Source of the DNA: Paenibacillus uliginis N3/975
GTDB lineage: Bacteria; Bacillota; Bacilli; Paenibacillales; Paenibacillaceae
Length of the DNA stretch: 64,000 bases
Assembly: GCF_900177425.1 (NCBI RefSeq)
Contig: NZ_LT840184.1
Location: forward strand, 1,267,487 to 1,331,486
Reading direction: 5' to 3'
This document shows, piece after piece, positions 9,181-16,916 of the stretch (the stretch's first letter is position 1; each line of letters begins with the position of its first letter). The notes below the pieces were generated by a model that searched no databases, was not told the DNA's origin, and saw only the letters and a program-made list of their open reading frames with translations. Made by a program: the position numbers and the translations under genes.

Positions 9181-9219
9181 AAGCCCCGTTTAGAGGCAGA
9201 TATCCTCATTACGGGGCTT
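9181..9219 (-). terminator. Intrinsic terminator between the J-like gene and degV
   Basis: AAGCCCCGT (9181-9189) pairs with ACGGGGCTT (9211-9219); on the minus strand the stem is followed by TTTTTCATAT. It terminates the J-like gene. Confidence 0.7.
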
Positions 9220-9235
9220 AAGCTTATTCATCCTT

Positions 9236-10156
9236 CTATTGATTTGTCTTTGCTGCTTCCAAATAGGTTTTAATAAAAGCTAATGCATTGGTTTCTTTCT
9301 CGGATCCGCCACGAATTCCGGCTATCATTTCTGTTTTGGCTAAGGGCAGAGCTTCAGCGAGCGGGCTGTTCATGATATCCACCGCGTACACTTTCTCAGC
9401 AGTTTCTTCTTCCAGTTTGGTCTTTACTAGCATATCGGGGGTGACCAGTGACTTGAGCTCGCCCTCAAGTTCCGGTTCCAGACTTCGCGCAATGCCTTGA
9501 TTGCCGACCCAGTTAAAGGCTGTCTTATCCATAATATACAAATCCGGACGCTCGGTAGTTAGCATAAGCATTGCTTTTTGGAGAAGGGCGACATCATTTG
9601 GTGAACCGGAGTCCATTGGAGGAACATACGTGATGTTAACCTGTACCCTTTTCCACTCTGGGAACTGTGCCAAAATGGCATCCTCAATCGGCTTGTAGTC
9701 CTGGCCACCGTCAGGGGTCATATAAGAGCCCAAAAACATGACGGATAGATCTACCGGCGGCAGTTTGGCGAGCCGTTCCTGCTCGGCTCGGTGGTTGAAA
9801 ATACTAATGATTGCATAAATGATAATACCGAGGATAACGAGCCCGCCAAGTACATGGTATCTATAGTAGCGAAAGAAATGTTCCGTCTTCTCCGCAGTTC
9901 CTGCCATGCCTTTAAATTTTCCATATTTCTTGCGGCTTATTTCTTCCAGGGAATTGCGTTTTTCCTCATCTAAAATATAATTATATGCCCGTGTTACTTC
10001 TGTGAAACGTTCTTCTACTTCATCAGCCTTATCCGGATCCCGTCTTTGCTCGGAACGGGACTGTCGCATGAGCAGGGTATATCGGTCATCAAGTTCTTCT
10101 CTGGTTGCTGTTTCCGGAAGTCCCAGCTTCTCAAACGCTTCTTTCATCTGATCCAT
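9236..10156 (-). CDS. Membrane-anchored J-domain-like protein of unknown function
   Basis: 306 residues. Residues 1-70 resemble a DnaJ J-domain (LGLPETATREELDDRY, then FTEVTRAYNYILDEEKR). The invariant HPD triad needed to stimulate DnaK reads DPD (RRDPDKADE). A single transmembrane helix at about 105-122 (GGLVILGIIIYAIISIF) is followed by an about 180-residue outside domain with no motif I recognise, though its alpha/beta pattern recalls solute-binding folds. The topology would put the J-like part in the cytoplasm. The ribosome site GAGGTG supports ATG 10156. It is monocistronic. Without the His it probably does not act as a normal DnaK co-chaperone. Confidence 0.75.
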   Translation of the reverse strand: MDQMKEAFEKLGLPETATREELDDRYTLLMRQSRSEQRRDPDKADEVEERFTEVTRAYNYILDEEKRNSLEEISRKKYGKFKGMAGTAEKTEHFFRYYRYHVLGGLVILGIIIYAIISIFNHRAEQERLAKLPPVDLSVMFLGSYMTPDGGQDYKPIEDAILAQFPEWKRVQVNITYVPPMDSGSPNDVALLQKAMLMLTTERPDLYIMDKTAFNWVGNQGIARSLEPELEGELKSLVTPDMLVKTKLEEETAEKVYAVDIMNSPLAEALPLAKTEMIAGIRGGSEKETNALAFIKTYLEAAKTNQ

Positions 10157-10399
10157 GAGTATGTCACCTCTTCATATACTGTGAGAGTTTCTTAGTTACC
10201 AGTATATAGTGTAACGGCCTCATGATACAAACGATTTAACATAGTACATAGATACTCAGTTCCTGATTTCTTTGTGCGATTACAAAACTATTTAAATAGG
10301 ACCATTTTGGATTTTTTTTCTATTTAAATCTGACATGGAGTACAGTTTTTACTCAGACAAGCATATGAATAGACATTCCTTCTTTTGGAGCTGTTCATT

Positions 10400-10996
10400 A
10401 TGCAGTCTATTATCAAGTATTTTATTATCATTATCGGAAGTGTTCTGATCGCCGCCGGGACGAACTTCTTCCTCGTTCCGTATAAGGTGCTGGATGGCGG
10501 GGTCATCGGCATTGCGCTGATCACCAATTATTTGTTCGATTTTCACATTGGCTTTGTTATTATACTGTGCAGCATCCCTATGTTCATGGCTGCTTGGCTA
10601 TTAAACCGTGCCATCTTTTACAACAGTTTGACGGGAATGTTGATTTCCTCTTTTGTTATTGACCTGTTGTCCCCATTACAGCCTATTTTTCATCCATACT
10701 TAGATTGGGGAGCCATTCCCAGTGCTTCGGTCGGCGGTTTTTTGATCGGGACGGGGCTCGGCATCATGCTGCGATTTGAGACAAGCACGGGAGGAACAGA
10801 TTTGCTCGCCCATTTTCTCGCCCGACGCATTCCCTTAAATGTGGGAGTCATTATTTTATTGATGGATGCCATCATTATCGGAATCGGCGGACTTCTTCTG
10901 TCTGGCAGTACGTTTGTTCTATCGATCTTCACGATCATTTCAGGTGGAATAGCTACAGGTCTATGCACAATGAAAAGATGGTCCAGAAAAAAATAA
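10400..10996 (+). CDS. YitT family membrane protein, short form
   Basis: 198 residues from ATG 10400 (GGAG at 10387-10390). It has five to six hydrophobic segments with the YitT hallmark GSVLIAAGTNFFLVPYKVLDGG near the N-terminus and GLGIMLRFETSTGGTDLLA in the middle. Standard YitT proteins have about 280 residues with a C-terminal cytoplasmic DUF2179 domain. This one stops after the membrane part (KRWSRKK) and has no DUF2179. A terminator follows immediately, so the short form seems genuine rather than cut by the window. A full-length paralogue lies at 30212-31048. Function of the family is unknown. Confidence 0.85.
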   Translation: MQSIIKYFIIIIGSVLIAAGTNFFLVPYKVLDGGVIGIALITNYLFDFHIGFVIILCSIPMFMAAWLLNRAIFYNSLTGMLISSFVIDLLSPLQPIFHPYLDWGAIPSASVGGFLIGTGLGIMLRFETSTGGTDLLAHFLARRIPLNVGVIILLMDAIIIGIGGLLLSGSTFVLSIFTIISGGIATGLCTMKRWSRKK

Positions 10997-11046
10997 AAAA
11001 ACCGCAGTGTGCGACATTCACAATAGGATGCGCTCTGCGGTTTTTT
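10995..11046. terminator. Bidirectional intrinsic terminator
   Basis: AAAAAACCGCAG (10995-11006) pairs with CTGCGGTTTTTT (11035-11046). It lies between convergent yitT (+) and the aldolase gene (-). Confidence 0.85.
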
Positions 11047-11071
11047 CATGTTCTTTATTATGATAAATGCA

Positions 11072-11743
11072 TTATTTCAGATTTGCCTTAGCTTCATAGA
11101 AGGCGCGCATGTAAGCTTGAGCTTTCTCGGAGATCAGATTGTAGTCTCCCGCCTTGACGGCTTCTTTGGTTAAATCGGAACCAATGCCGACGGCAAAGGC
11201 GCCTGCTTGTACCCACTCAGCCAAATTAACCAAGCTTACACCGCCAGATGGCATAACATTAGCTTGTGGCAGAGGACCCCGCAGAGAAGGAATTACCGAT
11301 GGAGAGAAGAGGTTGCCCGGGAACAGCTTGACCACATCAACACCAAGCTCCAGCGCAGCTAAAATATCGTTTACGGTGAAAGTTCCCGGCATTACCGGAA
11401 CCCGATATCGGTTACAGAGAATAATGGTCTCCTTATCTAAGCCTGGAGAAACAATAAATTCAGCGCCAGCCAGAATGGCAAGTCTTGCCGTCTCGGAATC
11501 GAGAACCGTACCGGCTCCGATAATGGCGTAATTGTCCGCACTCGGGTCGGCTGATGAGTACTTTTTGGATAACGCTGTAATGGCTTCCATGGCAAATGGC
11601 ACCGTCAGCGTGATTTCCATAATCTTAATTCCGCCTTCGATGGCCTTTTCCGCCATTCTGACGACCTCTTCCGGCGAATCGCCGCGAAGAACCGCAATAA
11701 CACCAGCCTCATGGATTTGTTGGATAAGCTTCATTTTTTTCAT
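11072..11743 (-). CDS. eda: 2-dehydro-3-deoxyphosphogluconate (KDPG/KHG) aldolase
   Basis: 223 residues from ATG 11743, chosen because AGGAG sits 8 bases before it; a GTG further upstream overlaps that site. It is a class I aldolase of the KDPG family: MEITLTVPFA contains the catalytic Glu, GAGTVLDSETA and FIVSPGLD the phosphate and substrate loops, and VVKLFPGN the Schiff-base Lys. It splits KDPG into pyruvate and glyceraldehyde-3-phosphate in the cytoplasm. It follows the KDG kinase gene by 51 bp, so kinase and aldolase form the last two steps of uronate or pectin-derived KDG catabolism. That fits the uronyl hydrolase GH88 elsewhere in the window. Confidence 0.92.
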   Translation of the reverse strand: MKKMKLIQQIHEAGVIAVLRGDSPEEVVRMAEKAIEGGIKIMEITLTVPFAMEAITALSKKYSSADPSADNYAIIGAGTVLDSETARLAILAGAEFIVSPGLDKETIILCNRYRVPVMPGTFTVNDILAALELGVDVVKLFPGNLFSPSVIPSLRGPLPQANVMPSGGVSLVNLAEWVQAGAFAVGIGSDLTKEAVKAGDYNLISEKAQAYMRAFYEAKANLK

Positions 11744-11794
11744 TCTGTTCACTCCTAGTCTAATTGTCTACATCTGTGTCTGCTCCTTACAAAA

Positions 11795-12760
11795 CTATCG
11801 CTCAATATGCTCTGTGTTTCCGCGTCGAAGCTCGACTTCTTCCCAGGTTGGAAGTGCTTCCCAATCGCCGGGTGCTTGGATGACAAGAGAGCCTGTTAAT
11901 CCGCCTAAACGGATGGATTCCTCGAGAGAATAGCCTTTGGAAAGTCCCGCGAGAAAACCGGCACAAAATCCATCGCCTGCCCCAATGGTATCTACAACCT
12001 CATCCACCTTGTCAAATGGAACCGAATGGACATCGCCTTCTCGAACGATAATATTGTTACCGTGAAAGCTTTTAACAACGGTTACAGCTTTAAGCTGACG
12101 GAGATTTTGGAGTATCTTATCATCGTCATCCGTCTGATACAAGAGTTTGCATTCATCGTGGCCCGGAAGGAAATAATCACACGATTGTGCCAGCTCCAGC
12201 AGAACGGGACGGGCTTGTTCGATATTCCAGAGCTTCAGGCGGAGATTGGGATCAAAGCTGATCTGCACATCATTCTCCTTACACAGGGAGATCACGTGAC
12301 GAATGGTATCGAGACAGCTTTGGCTCAGGGCAGCCGTAATCCCTGTGAAATGAACGATTCGTGCCTGGGCAATATAAGCAGCATCGACTTGATCAGGAGT
12401 CAGCCTGCTTGCTGCAGAGCCTGCACGGTAATAATAAACGGATGATTTTCCTCTGACGGACTCTCGTAACATCAGGCCTGTCGGAGCATTACCAGTATAT
12501 CGAACCCTGGATACATCTACGCCCTCCCCACGAAGCGTTTTCACAATTCCTTGTGCAATCGGATCTTGTCCCAGTTGTCCGAACCATCCTACTGGACAGC
12601 CTAATCTTGCAAGGCCAATGGCTAGATTGCTCTCTGCTCCGCCGAATGATTGGGCCATGGTACCGCCTTGTCCAATCCCCCGAGGGCCTTCTGGATATAA
12701 TAGTCCCATGGACTCTCCGAAAGTGATGACATCATAGGGACGTTGTGTTTCAGTGGTCAT
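11795..12760 (-). CDS. kdgK: 2-keto-3-deoxygluconate kinase (PfkB family)
   Basis: 321 residues. PfkB sugar-kinase signatures are present: the N-terminal GGAESNLAIGLARLG and the C-terminal DTIGAGDGFCAGFLAG, with the catalytic Asp and anion hole. Substrate-lid residues such as YYYRAGSAASRL match KDG kinases. It phosphorylates 2-keto-3-deoxygluconate to KDPG using ATP. AGGAGG lies 10 bases before the ATG. It forms an operon with eda downstream. A palindromic AAAGCGCTTT about 80 bp upstream (12836-12845) may be a regulatory site. A related PfkB activity such as 5-dehydro-2-deoxygluconokinase is possible but less likely given the aldolase partner. Confidence 0.88.
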   Translation of the reverse strand: MTTETQRPYDVITFGESMGLLYPEGPRGIGQGGTMAQSFGGAESNLAIGLARLGCPVGWFGQLGQDPIAQGIVKTLRGEGVDVSRVRYTGNAPTGLMLRESVRGKSSVYYYRAGSAASRLTPDQVDAAYIAQARIVHFTGITAALSQSCLDTIRHVISLCKENDVQISFDPNLRLKLWNIEQARPVLLELAQSCDYFLPGHDECKLLYQTDDDDKILQNLRQLKAVTVVKSFHGNNIIVREGDVHSVPFDKVDEVVDTIGAGDGFCAGFLAGLSKGYSLEESIRLGGLTGSLVIQAPGDWEALPTWEEVELRRGNTEHIER

Positions 12761-12835
12761 AAACAGGCTGCCTCCTCATACTTACTTATGTATAATTATC
12801 ACTTTACCTCGCGGTAGTGGATAACTCAATGAAAA

Positions 12836-12845
12836 AAAGCGCTTT
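12836..12845. promoter_or_regulatory. AAAGCGCTTT palindrome upstream of kdgK
   Basis: A perfect 10-bp palindrome sharing the central AAGCGCTTTC with the site at 13378-13387. The core is that of CcpA cre boxes and other LacI-family operators, though the outer cre positions do not fit well here. Confidence 0.35.
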
Positions 12846-13086
12846 CGGATAAAAGATAATTTAATGACACTGTCTCTAACTTAATATAGGAAAGAATGAC
12901 TTGTTTTAGAAAATAACTTTTACGAATAATTTATTGGTAGACATACTGCATCAACTGATAAGTGAAGTTAATCCTTTACTGCAGCAAAAAAAGAAAATTA
13001 GGGACAGTTATAATTGCCATTTGTGGGGAATAGGATATTTTTGTGTACCGAATTGGGTCATCCATTTGGACAGCAGACAGTCCATT

Positions 13087-13114
13087 GCAAAAGGAGCCGG
13101 TGGCAGCCGGCTCC
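13087..13114 (-). terminator. Terminator of the toxin transcript
   Basis: On the minus strand GGAGCCGG (13114-13107) pairs with CCGGCTCC (13100-13093) around TGCCAC, then TTTTGC. It lies about 90 bases beyond the toxin stop codon and would give a transcript of about 200 nt. Apart from this the 12761-13554 interval holds only the kdgK upstream palindrome, the toxin ORF and a cre-like site. Confidence 0.6.
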
Positions 13115-13170
13115 GGTGACAACAGCCAGCGGGGCGGGGCGGATTATGGTTAAAGTGCTTCAATCAGCCG

Positions 13171-13214
13171 ATAAGAAATAGGATCATTCAAGAAGGGAAG
13201 GACCTATTTCTTAT
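13171..13214. repeat. 12-bp inverted repeat over the toxin stop codon
   Basis: ATAAGAAATAGG (13171-13182) and CCTATTTCTTAT (13203-13214) are exact reverse complements with a 20-base loop. The right arm covers the last codons and stop of the toxin ORF. There is no adjacent T-run, so it is more likely an mRNA structural or antisense-pairing element than a terminator. Confidence 0.7.
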
Positions 13215-13287
13215 TATGGAAAGCAAGCATCGATACAACCAAGGTGGCGAACGAAATCATCAAAGTTAACGCTTCATTCACGCCCAT
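13204..13287 (-). CDS. Putative holin-like type I toxin, 27 residues
   Basis: ATG 13287 is preceded by a near-perfect ribosome site AAAAGGAGGTGAAAGT. The product has 27 residues: a short polar start (MGVNEAL), one hydrophobic helix (about residues 7-23) and a basic end (HNKK). This pattern matches the small single-helix putative holin-like toxins (TxpA/BsrG type) of Bacillales, which insert in the membrane and are silenced by an antisense RNA. A perfect 12-bp inverted repeat spans the stop codon and a terminator follows at 13087-13114. I could not identify a convincing antisense promoter. The call rests on length, hydrophobicity, ribosome site and isolated position. Confidence 0.7.
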   Translation of the reverse strand: MGVNEALTLMISFATLVVSMLAFHNKK

Positions 13288-13373
13288 ACTTTCACCTCCT
13301 TTTCTTCCGCCCCCTTGTCAGCTGGTATTGTAATATATAATATGCCAAATGCTTACATAAAAAGAACTAATTA

Positions 13374-13389
13374 TAGGAAGCGCTTTCAC
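13374..13389. promoter_or_regulatory. cre-like site upstream of the toxin and regulator genes
   Basis: TAGGAAGCGCTTTCAC matches 14 of 16 positions of the cre consensus WTGNNARCGNWWWCAW. It lies 87 bp upstream of the toxin ATG and 166 bp upstream of the divergent regulator gene, so either could be under CcpA control. Confidence 0.45.
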
Positions 13390-13554
13390 GATTTATTCAT
13401 AAATATTTGAAAATATCGTCAAATTGAGCAGTTATTTAAAAATTTAAAACAGCTGTAAACGTAGAAGCTTGTATCTATCAACGGGACAGGTGTCTTTTTC
13501 GTGTGATATTATAGATGTCACTGATATTGATAGGAAGGCAGGCATGAGCATCAC

Positions 13555-14697
13555 ATGAACACAAGATCAGGCAAGTTGTTTGAACAAATGAAGGACCAGG
13601 TACTGAACATTATCTTGGAGAGCGGATTAAAACCTCATGACCCGTTACCCTCTGAGGGAGAGCTTGCGGATCGCTTTGGAGTCAGTCGAATGACCGGGAA
13701 GCTGGCACTTCAAGCGTTGCAGGAGGAAGGAATCGTGTATCGTCTTCCGAGAAGAGGAACCTTTCTGGCGGATGTGGAACTGGAAGAGTTGAGACAATCG
13801 GCAGGTATGAAACTGGCGTATGACTCCAAGCATCCCCGGCGTACCGGTCATTATATTGCTCTGATTGTACCTTCGATCGATGATTATGTCGGTAGCATCA
13901 TAACTTCTGTCGAACTGGCAGCAAAAGAACAGGGGTTCGAAGTAGTTATCAAAGTTACGGGAGATGAAGCGGCTGAGGCTAAGGCTGTCCGAAGTCTTTC
14001 CCGCCAGTCCGATATAACCGGCATCCTGCTGTTTCCGGTCGATCGAAAAATATGCGGCGATCATCTTCTCCGTCTGAAGCTTCAGAAATATCCGATCGTT
14101 ATTCTGGACCGCCAATTCAATGAAATTGGCTTTGATAGTGTAAGCCACGACCATTACCGCGGTGCCTATGATATGACTTCACATCTGCTGCGTATCGGTC
14201 ACCGGGAAATCGGGTTTATTACGAGTCATATGAACAAGGTTAGAAGTCGGGAGGAGCGCTATCAAGGATACATAGACGCTCTGCTGGAATGGAAAGTGGA
14301 GATACATGCAGATCGGATGCTTTTTATGGAAGTCAATGAGACAGGACTAACGGGAGTAACAGCCAAGCAGACCGCTATTCAAACGTTTCTTAACACAGAC
14401 TGTAAGCTTACAGCTGTATTTTGCTCGGATGATTTTCTTGCGATGTCCACGTTGAATGCCGCGCTGAGTCTTGGATTCAAACTGCCCGAACGGCTGTCGA
14501 TTGCCGGATTCTCTAACCATAGCGTGCTGCAGTATGCTCAGTTACGAATGACCACTGTCGGCCAGCCAATGAATGATTTTGGCAGCTCAGCCGTCCGCTT
14601 GGTTATGGATCGTTTGGATAATCCGGATGGTGATCCAGTAACCATTAGGCTAAAAACAGAATTAATGACGAGTGATTCCACCATGTCTGTAATTTGA
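13555..14697 (+). CDS. GntR-HTH / LacI-type ligand-binding transcriptional regulator (AraR-like)
   Basis: 380 residues. Residues 5-75 form a GntR winged helix (PSEGELADRFGVSRMTGKLALQALQEEGIVYRLPRRGTFL). Residues about 95-375 form a periplasmic-binding-protein-like sugar sensor as in LacI/GalR proteins (HYIALIVPSI, then GHREIGFITS, VFCSDDFLAMSTLNAALSLG, VGQPMNDFGSSAVRL). This fusion is known from AraR and related sugar repressors. The ATG at 13555 has AGGAAGG about 12 bases upstream, a long spacing. It is divergent from the toxin and kdgK side, so it may control the kdgK-eda operon; this is inferred. Confidence 0.85.
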   Translation: MNTRSGKLFEQMKDQVLNIILESGLKPHDPLPSEGELADRFGVSRMTGKLALQALQEEGIVYRLPRRGTFLADVELEELRQSAGMKLAYDSKHPRRTGHYIALIVPSIDDYVGSIITSVELAAKEQGFEVVIKVTGDEAAEAKAVRSLSRQSDITGILLFPVDRKICGDHLLRLKLQKYPIVILDRQFNEIGFDSVSHDHYRGAYDMTSHLLRIGHREIGFITSHMNKVRSREERYQGYIDALLEWKVEIHADRMLFMEVNETGLTGVTAKQTAIQTFLNTDCKLTAVFCSDDFLAMSTLNAALSLGFKLPERLSIAGFSNHSVLQYAQLRMTTVGQPMNDFGSSAVRLVMDRLDNPDGDPVTIRLKTELMTSDSTMSVI

Positions 14698-14813
14698 TAA
14701 GTAATCTCTATAAATCAATTTGTAATAATGTCCATTTGTTAACCCTTTTTCCTAGTGAATCAGCTATGATAGAAATATTAACACTAGGGATATAAGAAGG
14801 GAATTTTATATAT

Positions 14814-15890
14814 ATGAAAAAATTACTGGGCTCATTTATTGCCGCTGCTTTAATTTCATCGGTCATTCACATATCAGATAGCTCATCTTCTGCATCTGCT
14901 GCATCTTCTGCCGTATTGTCGCTTCGGACTGATGAGCAGATCGTTGAGCTGGATACAGATCCTGTAATTAAGAATGGAAACCCTTTCCTACCGGTCTATA
15001 TGCTAAGAGAATGGTCGGGAATGAAGCTAAAATGGGATCAGAAGAGCAGAAGCGTAACGGTCTGGTCAGATGGCGAACAGTATGTAATGAAGAACGGAAG
15101 CAGGACAGTAGTCAACGGAGAAAAGAAAATTACCCTCGACACAGCTGTTTATATTGTTCATGGTCGAGCTATGATTCCAGCCTCGCTGCTGGAGCAGATA
15201 ACGGGTGCTGAAGTGGAATGGGACAAGGATCTTCAAGCGATTATGGTGAAGTCTAATGGAAAAAGGCCGATTGCAGTGGCGGACAATCGGCCCGATGTAA
15301 AGCTTTTTGGGATGGATGAGAAGGACGGTGTTTTTGAAGGGCTTGTATTGGAAGCAGCAGGTAAACGTCATAAGTATAACTGGGAGACACCGTTAAGTTG
15401 GAAGGATGTACCCCAGATGACGGTGCAGGACCTGAATAAAGATGGTAAATCAGAAGTTGTGGTTATCCTGAATCAAGGCTCGGGAACCGGGCTGCATGTG
15501 CAGGAAATTCATGTGGTCAATCCTGTAAACTTCAAGGAGATACCTGTCGAGTCTCTGGAAGATACGATTAAGAAACGGGTTTCAACCCAGCTGAAAAAAG
15601 ATGGCGACATGCTTCATGTGACTGTTGATATTAAAGGCTCGCAGAACAATGTGAACATGCATATTCCGGATTTTGATTATGTTGATCAGACCGAGATGGG
15701 ATTCGGCGCTGTGATGTACTATGCTGTTGAGAATAACAAGCTGGTACTACGTACAGGAGGTAACGTTTCAATTAGTGCATTTATCGGCGATTTAGAAATC
15801 ACCTATGGTCTCAATAATGGACAATATGTAGCAGAAAAGGTACAGTTTATTCCGTTTGAGGAATACAAACAGTACATACAAGAGCAATAA
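14814..15890 (+). CDS. Secreted copper-amine-oxidase N-terminal-domain (stalk) protein
   Basis: 358 residues with a signal peptide (KKLLGSFIAAALISS, Ala-rich cleavage region near 30). Residues about 35-150 hold two copper amine oxidase N-like repeats (FLPVYMLREWSGMKLKWDQ, then MIPASLLEQITGAEVEWDK), a module common in Paenibacillus cell-surface proteins that likely binds wall or polysaccharide. The remaining about 200 residues contain DLNKDGKSEVVVI, a calcium-binding FG-GAP-like loop, and are otherwise unfamiliar. There is no sorting signal. AGAAGGGAA precedes the ATG and a terminator follows. Function unknown. Confidence 0.8.
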   Translation: MKKLLGSFIAAALISSVIHISDSSSSASAASSAVLSLRTDEQIVELDTDPVIKNGNPFLPVYMLREWSGMKLKWDQKSRSVTVWSDGEQYVMKNGSRTVVNGEKKITLDTAVYIVHGRAMIPASLLEQITGAEVEWDKDLQAIMVKSNGKRPIAVADNRPDVKLFGMDEKDGVFEGLVLEAAGKRHKYNWETPLSWKDVPQMTVQDLNKDGKSEVVVILNQGSGTGLHVQEIHVVNPVNFKEIPVESLEDTIKKRVSTQLKKDGDMLHVTVDIKGSQNNVNMHIPDFDYVDQTEMGFGAVMYYAVENNKLVLRTGGNVSISAFIGDLEITYGLNNGQYVAEKVQFIPFEEYKQYIQEQ

Positions 15891-15905
15891 ATTGTAAGCG
15901 GATAG

Positions 15906-15951
15906 AAAGAGCTGTCCTTCGGATTCTTAGTCTTCATACGGACAGCTCTTT
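15906..15951. terminator. Intrinsic terminator after the stalk-domain gene
   Basis: AAAGAGCTGTCC (15906-15917) pairs with GGACAGCTCTTT (15940-15951). It separates the + strand gene from the minus-strand lipase locus. Confidence 0.75.
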
Positions 15952-15995
15952 GTACAATTTGTCGAGCCTTTGAGAGACATCGGGATTAAGAAAAT

Positions 15996-16401
15996 TTATT
16001 TTTTTTCGATAAACGGTTCATAACCCTTTGCTCTAATCGCTGTAACCAGCTCTAATCGCTGTAACCAGCTCTGGGCTCATGCCGAAATTTGATGTTTCAT
16101 TCGTTTTGTAATTCACGCTAATATTGAAATTTTGTTCTTTATTTCCGATCACAGTTCCTTCCAATATGACTTCGTCAGCTATATATGATGGAAGCATCTT
16201 TGATTTCGTTATTTCGACATCCAGCTCATACTTATCTTTTAAATGCTTGATGGCGGTACCTTTGGCTTGATCAATGATTTCTTGGTCTTTAGCGTTTTTA
16301 GCGATATTTTTACTGATAATTTGTTGGCATTCTCCCAGCAGAAAAATGATGACCATGAAAAAAAGTAGGTTCATGATTGTTCTGGACTTTATTTTAATTA
16401 T
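15996..16401 (-). pseudogene. DUF1433-like lipoprotein, copy 1, disrupted by a 19-bp duplication
   Basis: This copy ends the lipase locus. It closely matches copy 2 (IIDQAKGTAIKHLKDKYELDVEIT, then NISVNYKT and FGMSPELV). A 19-bp tandem duplication at 16030-16067 shifts the frame and ends the protein early at 16033 (AIRAGYSD) instead of the conserved KGYEPFIEKK tail, which is still present out of frame to the old stop at 15996. AAGGAG (16408-16413) is spaced for a start at 16401, but that codon is ATA; the first ATG is at 16374, inside the signal segment. The lipobox reads LGEC rather than LGGC. Probably a decaying immunity gene. Confidence 0.75.
16030..16067. repeat. 19-bp perfect tandem duplication
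   Basis: GCTCTAATCGCTGTAACCA occurs twice in direct succession (16030-16048 and 16049-16067) and GCTCT begins a third time. Copies 2 and 3 of the gene have only one unit, so this is a duplication specific to copy 1. Nineteen is not a multiple of three, hence the frameshift. Confidence 0.95.
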
Positions 16402-16595
16402 AACCAGCTCCTTGTCCTTATTGTTGTAAAAAGTGTAGCAATTTGACCCAGAGGTATATTCGTTGAAAAAGACAAACAAGAAAGAAGATGAGCCCAAACG
16501 AGTTAAGGAGTCATCTTCTGACAGTGCAATTTTTCTTTGTTCTTTTTATATCATTCATCTATTGATTTATGTTTTCTTTATTTCATATAGGTTAG

Positions 16596-16868
16596 TCACG
16601 ATATGCCGTCTACTTGCCTCATGTGTTGAACGTATCGAACCAGTTCCAATTTTTGCTGTTCGATCTCATAGATCCTACGTGACATATCTTCAAAAAAAGT
16701 TTCGATCTGGTTCCTGACCACATTCGCTGAATGTCCCTTCCAATCGTGCAGTCGGTCGTATAGTGTTCTGGCTTCCTGTACATCTGTACGCATGCTTGCA
16801 AGTAGACCTGACAATTCTCGTTCCGCCTGCAGCAGGTCGTTCAGTTCTAGAAGAATTTCCCCGTTCAA
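16596..16868 (-). CDS. WXG100-like small helical protein, probable T7SS partner of the lipase
   Basis: 90 residues from TTG 16868 (GGAGGAG six bases upstream). It is entirely helical: a first helix at about 3-38, a turn containing DWKGHS (the W-x-G motif), and a second helix at about 46-84 ending QQKLELVRYVQHM. This is the helix-turn-helix hairpin of WXG100/ESX-type and Lap-type partner proteins, which bind the helical part of a toxin and help target it to the type VII secretion system. It lies 48 bp downstream of the lipase gene in the same operon. Only one such partner is visible; the staphylococcal TslA system uses two. Confidence 0.7.
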   Translation of the reverse strand: MNGEILLELNDLLQAERELSGLLASMRTDVQEARTLYDRLHDWKGHSANVVRNQIETFFEDMSRRIYEIEQQKLELVRYVQHMRQVDGIS

Positions 16869-16916
16869 ATCTGACTCCTCCCCCGATTGTTATATATACT
16901 CTGTTATCTGCCGCAA

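Noticed and set aside
12934..13119. 61-codon plus-strand ORF in the kdgK/regulator gap
   Set aside because: No ribosome site, mixed composition, and it runs through the toxin-transcript terminator hairpin. No recognisable domain.
13171..13214. Possible CRISPR-like or terminator repeat
   Set aside because: Only one pair of inverted arms, no repeated spacer pattern and no T-run on either strand.
16596..16868. Calling the 90-residue helical protein a coiled-coil structural protein
   Set aside because: The W-x-G turn in a two-helix hairpin, and its place directly behind the lipase gene, fit a T7SS partner better.
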